DNA from: Pseudomonadota bacterium
GTDB taxonomy: Bacteria > Pseudomonadota > Alphaproteobacteria > Sphingomonadales > Sphingomonadaceae
Direction: 5' to 3'
Length of the DNA: 5,383 bases
NCBI GenBank assembly: GCA_023392555.1
Contig: JAEVYW010000131.1
Span: forward strand, 1 to 5,383
Shown here piece after piece: positions 1 to 4,136 of the stretch; the first letter of the stretch is position 1; each line of letters starts with the position of its first letter. The notes under the pieces were generated by a model that had not been told where the DNA came from, ran no database searches, and was given only the letters and a program-made list of their open reading frames with translations. A program made the translations under genes and the position numbers.

Positions 1-560
1 CCCTGCGCGGCCAGACCAATGGCGATGCCGCCGATGCCGAGGCCGGCGACCAACGCGGTGACGTTGACGCCGAGATTGTCGAGGATGACGACGATCGCGA
101 GGGCGAACAAGGCGACGCTGACCAGCACGCGGATGATCGACGTCGCATTGCCGAGGGTCGATTCCGCTTCGCTGCTGCCGACGCGACGGGCGATCAAAGC
201 AAGAATCAGCTCGCGCGCCCAGACTGCGCCCTGGAGTGCGAAGGCGATGATGAAGCCGATGTCGACCAGCCGCTGTGCCTTGGCGGGCGGCTCGGAATAG
301 GTCGCGACGATGTCGATCGCGGCCATGACCATGAACAGCACGCTGGTTCGCGCAAGCACGCGGCCGATGATGCTCCGCCAGCCGAGCCGCTGCCCTTCCG
401 TCTCGCGAGCGACCATGCGCTGGCCCACCATCCGGGCGATCAGCATCAGGGCGACGATGACGGCGGCGACGAGGGCGCCGAGAAGCACTCCGTCGCGGTT
501 GGCGACGAGCCAGGATAGCAGGCCCTGCGTCGGCCTGATCGGGTTCAGGTTCGGCGACAT
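1..560 (-). CDS. MscS-family mechanosensitive ion channel, N-terminal part (3' end cut by the window edge)
   Basis: Small-conductance mechanosensitive channel of the inner membrane; the family opens under membrane tension to release solutes during osmotic downshock. The 186 visible residues hold several hydrophobic segments (about 24-43, 68-87, 99-124 and 143-164). They then enter the glycine/alanine-rich pore helix (about 167-186, GLGIGGIAIGLAAQ), the MscS TM3 signature. The cytoplasmic beta and alpha/beta domains lie beyond the left edge. The ATG at 560 is the only usual start between the in-frame topoisomerase stop and the first membrane segment; no good Shine-Dalgarno precedes it. The gene sits 33 bases downstream of the topoisomerase IB gene in the same direction and is probably co-transcribed. 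The extra N-terminal helices before the pore helix suggest a channel somewhat larger than E. coli MscS. Family assignment is firm; the exact subtype is not. Confidence 0.88.
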   Translation of the reverse strand, partial: MSPNLNPIRPTQGLLSWLVANRDGVLLGALVAAVIVALMLIARMVGQRMVARETEGQRLGWRSIIGRVLARTSVLFMVMAAIDIVATYSEPPAKAQRLVDIGFIIAFALQGAVWARELILALIARRVGSSEAESTLGNATSIIRVLVSVALFALAIVVILDNLGVNVTALVAGLGIGGIAIGLAAQ

Positions 561-577
561 GGGGCAGGCTTGTGGCG

Positions 578-590
578 GGCGTCGAACGCC
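578..590 (-). other. small hairpin in the topoisomerase-MscS gap
   Basis: GGCGT and ACGCC form a perfect five-base-pair stem around a three-base loop, inside the 33-base gap between the topoisomerase stop and the channel start. No T-run follows on the minus strand, so it is not a convincing intrinsic terminator. It could be a weak processing or translation-tuning structure, or chance in GC-rich DNA. Confidence 0.25.
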
Positions 591-593
591 TGA

Positions 594-1724
594 TCAAGCC
601 GTGGCGGAGGCGGACTCGGCGGCTGGGCGAACCTTCTCCAGTCCGGCCTTCGCTGCCTGCACAGCGGCATCAGCCGTCTTTTCAACGGCTTCGGCGTTCT
701 TGCGTTTGCGGCGCTTCTTTCCGGCAAGGAAGTCGAGAAGTCCGACTTCTTCGGACGACAGCCACTTGCGGCCGCGCCGACGCTCCATGCCGCTGAGCGG
801 ATCGCGAGGATTTTCACGTGCGACATCGATCAGCTTGGGATGCACGTAGGATTTGCGGCTGATCGCGGGCGTGTTGCCGAGAGCTTCCGCCACCGGCTCG
901 AGCACGGTTTTCAACGAGATCCGGGCTTTGTCATGCTCTTGCGCCGTCAGCATCTGGTCGAAGGCGATCACGCTGGCGCCCCAGGTCCGGAAGTTCTTCG
1001 CGGTGAAGTCCCCACCGCTCGCCTGGCGGATGTATTCGTTCACGTCTGCGGAGGTGATCGGGCAGGAGTCCCCGTCGTCGTTGATGTACTGGAACAGGTG
1101 CTGACCCGGCAGCTCGTCGCACTTGGCGACGATGCGCTTCAGGTTCGAATCGCGAAGCGGGACCTCGTGAACGATCCCGTGCTTTCCGGTGAAGCGCATC
1201 ATCAGCTTGTTGCCCTTGCGCTTGACATGCCGGGACCGCAGCGTCGTCGCTCCGAAGCTCTTGTTGGCGCGGGCGTATTGCTCGTTGCCGATGCGCAGAT
1301 ATTCGGTGTCGAGAAGACGAACGACCGCGGCCAGCACGGCCTCGCGGCACAGGGACCGCTTCCGCAGGTCCGCGGCGACCTTCTTGCGTAGCTTCGGCAA
1401 AGCCGCTCCGAATTCGAGTGTCCCGGTATATTTCTTCTTGTCGCGCCGGGCGCGGAAGCCGGCGTGGTAGCGATACTGCTTGCGGCCACGAGCATCGACG
1501 CCGGTTGCCTGCAGGTGCCCGTTCGAGTCCTTGCAGAACCAGGCGTTTTCATAAGCCGGCGGCAAGGCGATCGCGTTGAGCCGATCAATCTCGTCGCGGT
1601 CCGTTATGCGCTTCCCGCTATCGTCGAAATATTGCCAGTAACGGCCGTTCTTCTTGCGCGTGTAGCCCGGCTCGCTGTCGCTGCTGTGGCGCAGCCTGAC
1701 GCTACTCGGCTTTTCGTCGCTCAT
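594..1724 (-). CDS. DNA topoisomerase IB (bacterial, poxvirus-like)
   Basis: Type IB topoisomerase of 376 residues; it relaxes supercoiled DNA by nicking one strand through a 3'-phosphotyrosyl intermediate, without ATP. The N-terminal clamp domain spans about 15-105 and the catalytic domain about 106-310. The active-site set is visible: Arg144 (LRIGNE), Lys181 (FTGK), Arg246 (KNFRTW), Asn284 (LGNTP) and nucleophile Tyr293 (RKSYVHP). Vaccinia and human enzymes have His at the Asn284 position; Asn is, from memory, what the Deinococcus enzyme has, so this looks like normal bacterial variation. The C-terminus (about 335-376) is a lysine/arginine block followed by an alanine-rich tail, probably disordered and DNA-contacting. 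The ATG at 1724 gives a natural family N-terminus although no clear Shine-Dalgarno precedes it. It is divergent from the DJ-1/PfpI gene across 51 bases, and the MscS gene follows downstream. Confidence 0.95.
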   Translation of the reverse strand: MSDEKPSSVRLRHSSDSEPGYTRKKNGRYWQYFDDSGKRITDRDEIDRLNAIALPPAYENAWFCKDSNGHLQATGVDARGRKQYRYHAGFRARRDKKKYTGTLEFGAALPKLRKKVAADLRKRSLCREAVLAAVVRLLDTEYLRIGNEQYARANKSFGATTLRSRHVKRKGNKLMMRFTGKHGIVHEVPLRDSNLKRIVAKCDELPGQHLFQYINDDGDSCPITSADVNEYIRQASGGDFTAKNFRTWGASVIAFDQMLTAQEHDKARISLKTVLEPVAEALGNTPAISRKSYVHPKLIDVARENPRDPLSGMERRRGRKWLSSEEVGLLDFLAGKKRRKRKNAEAVEKTADAAVQAAKAGLEKVRPAAESASATA

Positions 1725-1735
1725 AGGCAGGACTA

Positions 1736-1760
1736 AGCGAGTGCCAAGCGGGACGGTTCC
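1736..1760 (-). promoter_or_regulatory. possible EcfG-type general-stress promoter for the topoisomerase gene
   Basis: On the minus strand GGAAC (1760-1756) is followed after 16 bases by CGCT (1739-1736). The alphaproteobacterial EcfG consensus is GGAAC, 16-17 bases, then CGTT, so the -35 half is perfect and the -10 half has one mismatch. It lies 11 bases upstream of the topoisomerase ATG, which would give a very short or absent leader. The genes it would drive fit the general stress response. With one mismatch in a short motif it remains a suggestion. Confidence 0.3.
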
Positions 1761-1763
1761 GTA

Positions 1764-1769
1764 ACGGAG
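1764..1769 (+). promoter_or_regulatory. ribosome binding site of the DJ-1/PfpI gene
   Basis: ACGGAG ends six bases before the ATG at 1776, a normal Shine-Dalgarno distance. It supports this start for the DJ-1/PfpI protein. Confidence 0.6.
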
Positions 1770-1775
1770 TACATC

Positions 1776-2339
1776 ATGAAGGACGTATCAGCCACGAAGG
1801 TGTTGATCGTCGCGACCAGCGGCTTCGAGGAGTGGGAGCTGTTCGGCCCGCTCCGAATCCTGCGCGAGCGCGGCGCCGAGGTGAAGCTGGCCTCGCTGGA
1901 CCTGAAGCCGATCCAGGCGACGGTTCATGACGATCCGGGCAAGACCATCCGGCCCGACCTCACCATAGACGACGCCCGCGCGGAGGATTTCGACGCGCTG
2001 ATTCTTCCCGGCGGGGTACGCAATCCCGACCAGCTGCGAATGCATCGGAACGCCATCGAGCTGATCCGCGCATTCGCTGAAGCAGGAAAGCCGGTGGCGG
2101 CGATTTGTCATGGGCCGTGGCTGCTCGTGGAGGCCGACCTGTTGCGCGGACGGACGGCGACGGCCTGGCCTTCCATCCGAACCGACCTCAAGAATGCAGG
2201 CGCCAACGTGGTGGACGAAGCGGCCGTCACCGACGGCAATATCGTCACCAGCCGCAATCCCGACGATGTGGAAGCGTTCACCGGCGCTGTGATCGCTTTG
2301 CTGGAGCAGGCGAAGCAGGAAAGTCGCGTGAACGCCTAA
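1776..2339 (+). CDS. DJ-1/PfpI family protein (YhbO/PfpI-like intracellular protease or deglycase)
   Basis: Cytosolic protein of 187 residues of the class I glutamine amidotransferase-like DJ-1/PfpI superfamily. Members are described as intracellular proteases, glyoxalases or protein deglycases with roles in oxidative and carbonyl stress. One domain covers about 7-177. The nucleophile elbow is AICHGPW, with Cys111 and His112. Glu18 (SGFEEWE) matches the glutamate that contacts the cysteine in this family. Asp85 (NPDQLR) falls where PfpI has its partner glutamate and where YhbO-type proteins have Asp. The fold motif LILPGG is at 75-80. Length is normal for the family. The start has a proper Shine-Dalgarno. 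It is divergent from topoisomerase IB, and a membrane-anchored unknown protein follows after 36 bases, probably in the same transcript. Family is firm; the exact activity cannot be told from sequence. Confidence 0.93.
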   Translation: MKDVSATKVLIVATSGFEEWELFGPLRILRERGAEVKLASLDLKPIQATVHDDPGKTIRPDLTIDDARAEDFDALILPGGVRNPDQLRMHRNAIELIRAFAEAGKPVAAICHGPWLLVEADLLRGRTATAWPSIRTDLKNAGANVVDEAAVTDGNIVTSRNPDDVEAFTGAVIALLEQAKQESRVNA

Positions 2340-2375
2340 CCGGCTGGAAACTAATTTGCCGTAGTCCGCTCGGTC

Positions 2376-2882
2376 ATGAGGGGACGCGGGACAAGCATTT
2401 TCTGGGGCGTGGCACTGGAAGCGGTGCCGTCGGCGCTGTTCGGTACGTCGGCCGGCTTTTGCACGGGCAAGGTCATGCGGCTCGCACCGCTGAGTTTCCT
2501 GCCGCTCGCCGTGGGGGCAGCTGCTTTCGCGGTGGCCTGGCTGGTGCTGCGGCTATTCCGTGGCAATCAGCCGCAGTTTCCAATGCCGGTCTTCGATCCT
2601 GCCGATTACGAGCCGGAAATCGCCGAAGCTGTCGCGGATGAGCTCCTGCTCGAGGAACGCGTCGAGCCTGAAGAGGAAGAGGAGCTTCTCCTCGAAGTCC
2701 GAGCCTGGCCGACGGCAGAGGACTCCCGCGTCATTCGCTTGTTCGATCCGGCAAGGATGCCGACGGCCGGAGAGCTTCAACAGCGCATCGATCGGCACCT
2801 GCAGTCGCCCAACCGGGTCATTCCCGACGCGGCGCAGGAGCTTCACGATGCGATTGCCGCCCTTCGGCAATCCCTGCGTTGA
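2376..2882 (+). CDS. uncharacterised membrane-anchored acidic protein
   Basis: Protein of 168 residues that I do not recognise. A clear membrane segment lies at about 36-61 (LAPLSFLPLAVGAA onward, ending in Leu-Phe-Arg). A proline-rich linker follows (66-80), then a strongly acidic stretch (80-108) with five consecutive glutamates at 99-103. The tail contains SRVIRLFDPARMPT and a probable helix GELQQRIDRHL (117-142), which look like the conserved functional part. A last helix follows at 150-168. Residues 10-30 are also fairly hydrophobic, so a two-pass topology is possible if translation starts at 2376. ATG 2475 (Met34, directly before the membrane segment) is an alternative start. Neither start has a good Shine-Dalgarno, but codons 1-33 keep the GC-rich third positions of the gene, which favours 2376. 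It lies 36 bases after the DJ-1/PfpI gene and converges on the next gene with seven bases between stops. Confidence 0.72.
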   Translation: MRGRGTSIFWGVALEAVPSALFGTSAGFCTGKVMRLAPLSFLPLAVGAAAFAVAWLVLRLFRGNQPQFPMPVFDPADYEPEIAEAVADELLLEERVEPEEEEELLLEVRAWPTAEDSRVIRLFDPARMPTAGELQQRIDRHLQSPNRVIPDAAQELHDAIAALRQSLR

Positions 2883-2889
2883 TCCTTTT

Positions 2890-3222
2890 CTAGTTTTCGA
2901 TCGTCAGCGCTTCGACGGCGAAGCTCAGCGAGCCATCGGCTTCGCGCACCGGTTCCGACGGCACGACGATATCTGCGACCACCTGGCGCGGTAAGGCGAA
3001 CTCCGCATCCGCCAGACCATCCGTCAGCCGGGCATGAAGTGCGTCCGCATCCGGTCCAACCAACCGGAAGGCAAACTCGTGACGCTCGCCGACAAAAGTA
3101 AGCGATTGCCAATCCGTTGAACGGTAATGAGTAAGCAAAATCCTATCACGTGTTAGAGACGCTCGGTCGAGAAACGCGCGAAGCAGGGCTGAAGCAGCAG
3201 TGGACATGGGCAGGCGATTCAT
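2890..3222 (-). CDS. uncharacterised 110-residue protein, coupled to the upstream mini-HTH gene
   Basis: Protein of 110 residues with no family I can name. An alanine/leucine-rich N-terminal helix (about 7-21) is followed by a part that alternates hydrophobic and polar residues like a beta-rich small domain: RILLTHYRSTDWQSLTF (27-43), HEFAFRLVG, a helix PDADALHARLTDGL, then FALPRQVVADIVV and SLSFAVEALTI near the end. There is no signal peptide and no membrane span. The start at 3222 is favoured over Met6 (3207) because its ATG overlaps the TGA of the 57-residue gene as ATGA, a classical translational-coupling junction. A shared transcript and linked function are inferred from that. The seven-base gap to the convergent upstream neighbour leaves no room for a separate terminator. 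Confidence 0.75.
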   Translation of the reverse strand: MNRLPMSTAASALLRAFLDRASLTRDRILLTHYRSTDWQSLTFVGERHEFAFRLVGPDADALHARLTDGLADAEFALPRQVVADIVVPSEPVREADGSLSFAVEALTIEN

Positions 3223-3392
3223 TGGGCGGATTCCAGAAAGGCGCGGACTCGCAACACCGTCGAAGGACGGGGTTCGCGGCCGTTGCGCAGGTCGAATACA
3301 AAGCGTGGATCGCCAACCGCGTCCCTGCCGAAACGGGTTGGCGCGGTTTGGCTCCGATTCAGGAATTTCTCGACTTCACGAAGTAGGTGCAC
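3219..3392 (-). CDS. small helix-turn-helix-like protein, 57 residues, GTG start
   Basis: A short gene that starts with GTG and is easily missed. The protein contains LREVEKFLNRS, then RFGRDAVGDPRFVFDLRNGR, then STVLRVRAFLES. This helix pattern matches a compact four-helix DNA-binding fold: helix 2 (FGRDAV), a turn at GDP, a recognition helix (RFVFDLRNG, about 30-38) and a closing helix (43-55). I have the impression of similar small proteins in other alphaproteobacteria, but cannot confirm it here. The start is well supported: AAGAGGG sits seven bases upstream, and an in-frame TAG lies one codon before the GTG. The stop TGA (3221-3219) overlaps the ATG of the 110-residue gene. It is divergent from the S24 regulator gene across 98 bases. 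A role as transcription regulator is inferred; it has no sensor or effector domain. Confidence 0.8.
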   Translation of the reverse strand: MHLLREVEKFLNRSQTAPTRFGRDAVGDPRFVFDLRNGREPRPSTVLRVRAFLESAQ

Positions 3393-3399
3393 TTGCTAT

Positions 3400-3406
3400 C
3401 CCTCTT
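3400..3406 (-). promoter_or_regulatory. strong Shine-Dalgarno of the 57-residue gene
   Basis: AAGAGGG on the minus strand lies seven bases before the GTG at 3392. It is the best ribosome binding site in the window and is what fixes the non-ATG start. Confidence 0.7.
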
Positions 3407-3434
3407 ACCAGGGTGTTTCGACTCGGCTCCCATT

Positions 3435-3452
3435 CAATTCCAACGCAATTCC
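3435..3452 (+). repeat. paired CAATTCC direct repeats, 11-base period
   Basis: CAATTCC occurs at 3435-3441 and again at 3446-3452. The starts are 11 bases apart, so both copies face nearly the same side of the helix. They end four bases before the -35 box of the S24 gene and lie in the middle of the divergent intergenic region. A tandem binding site for a regulator is a reasonable reading but unproven. Confidence 0.4.
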
Positions 3453-3455
3453 TAC

Positions 3456-3484
3456 TTGTCTAGGGACTTACCTACTCATATGAT
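3456..3484 (+). promoter_or_regulatory. sigma-70-type promoter of the S24 regulator gene, giving a leaderless message
   Basis: TTGTCT (3456-3461), a 17-base spacer and TATGAT (3479-3484) make a good housekeeping promoter; the -10 matches the consensus at five of six positions. Only six bases separate the -10 box from the ATG at 3491, so transcription should begin at or next to the A of the start codon. No Shine-Dalgarno precedes this ATG, which agrees with leaderless translation. CCTACT copies lie directly before or over both promoter boxes. Confidence 0.6.
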
Positions 3485-3490
3485 CTTGCC

Positions 3491-4135
3491 ATGTTGAACG
3501 ATCCGCGACTGGTGCTGGAAAAGCTCTGTGCCGAGCGCGGTGAGGACTTTGCGGGCCTTTCGCGGATGCTCGGGCGCAATCCGGCCTATATCCAGCAATA
3601 TGTGAGGCGTGGTGTGCCGAAGAGGCTAGGCGAGGAGGAGCGGCGCAAGCTCGCCCGATATTTTTCGATTTCTGAGTCCTTGCTTGGCGGCCCTGCAGAA
3701 GAGCCGGGGGTTGGGGGGCTCATCTCCGTCATGCGGACGCCGGTGCGTGCGTCGGCCGGTCCGGGTTCCATTCCCTACGAGGAAACGGGAAAACCCTATC
3801 TGGCGTTCGACGAGGCCTGGCTGAAGGCGCTGACGGCGTCACCCGCAGCCCGCCTGTCGATCATCCGCGTGGAGGGGGATTCGATGGCGCCTACCCTGGG
3901 CAGCGGTGATGACATCCTCGTCGATCTCGGTGACTGCGCCGACCGGCTTCGGGACGGCATCTATGTGCTGCGCGCGGACGACGCCTTGGTCGTCAAGCGC
4001 CTTGCCCTTCACCCCGTCGGGCGGCGGGTCACTGTGCAATCCGACAATCCTGCTTATCCGGACTGGCCTGATTGTGGGATCGACGAGATCAACTGCATCG
4101 GCCGGGTCATCTGGGCCGGCCGCAAGATCGGCTGA
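3491..4135 (+). CDS. S24 family (LexA/CI-like) transcriptional regulator
   Basis: Protein of 214 residues in two parts. The N-terminal DNA-binding part (about 5-62) has a helix-turn-helix of phage-repressor type: DFAGLSRMLG, then NPAYIQQYVRRG as recognition helix, then RRKLARYF. It lacks the winged helix of true LexA. The C-terminal S24 peptidase-like domain (about 95-212) has the nucleophile Ser131 in RVEGDSMAPTL and the general base Lys169 in ALVVKRL. Their 38-residue spacing is close to LexA and UmuD (37). An Ala89-Gly90 pair in the hinge could be a self-cleavage site, though it is somewhat far from Ser131. Expected role: a repressor that dimerises by its C-terminal domain and may be inactivated by RecA-stimulated cleavage; cleavage is inferred only. 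The start is fixed by the promoter and absence of an upstream in-frame alternative. It is divergent from the mini-HTH operon and probably autoregulated. Confidence 0.92.
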   Translation: MLNDPRLVLEKLCAERGEDFAGLSRMLGRNPAYIQQYVRRGVPKRLGEEERRKLARYFSISESLLGGPAEEPGVGGLISVMRTPVRASAGPGSIPYEETGKPYLAFDEAWLKALTASPAARLSIIRVEGDSMAPTLGSGDDILVDLGDCADRLRDGIYVLRADDALVVKRLALHPVGRRVTVQSDNPAYPDWPDCGIDEINCIGRVIWAGRKIG

Positions 4136-4136
4136 A

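Larger units (their letters stand above)
3382..3476. promoter_or_regulatory. candidate operator set: three CCTACT motifs
   Basis: CCTACT is present at 3451-3456 (touching the S24 -35 box) and 3471-3476 (two bases before the -10 box), exactly 20 bases apart. It is present inverted at 3382-3387, within codons 2-4 of the 57-residue gene. The wider forms are similar: TCCTACTTG, ACCTACTCA and, on the minus strand, ACCTACTTC. The placement fits repressor binding at both sides of a divergent switch; which protein binds is unknown. Confidence 0.35.

Noticed and set aside
310..1391. Long plus-strand open frames (310-849 and 840-1391)
   Set aside because: They lie antisense to the MscS and topoisomerase IB genes, have low-complexity arginine/serine-rich translations, and follow from GC-rich codons on the other strand.
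2340..2375. Terminator between the DJ-1/PfpI gene and the next gene
   Set aside because: No stem followed by a T-run is visible in these 36 bases.
2105..2641. Plus-strand open frame overlapping the DJ-1/PfpI gene and the next gene
   Set aside because: Out of frame with the clear DJ-1/PfpI gene; its translation is arginine/glycine-rich without a domain.
2883..2889. Bidirectional terminator between the convergent genes near 2885
   Set aside because: Only seven bases lie between the stops; the short T-run has no stem next to it.
3150..3386. Plus-strand 78-codon open frame
   Set aside because: It is antisense to the 57-residue and 110-residue genes, which have the better ribosome site, the coupling junction and an HTH pattern.
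3480..3482. ATG at 3480 as start of the S24 gene
   Set aside because: It is out of frame with the S24 protein and forms part of the TATGAT -10 box.
3393..3490. A clear sigma-70 promoter for the minus-strand mini-HTH operon
   Set aside because: Several TTG-starting hexamers exist on the minus strand, but none has a convincing -10 box at 16-18 bases.
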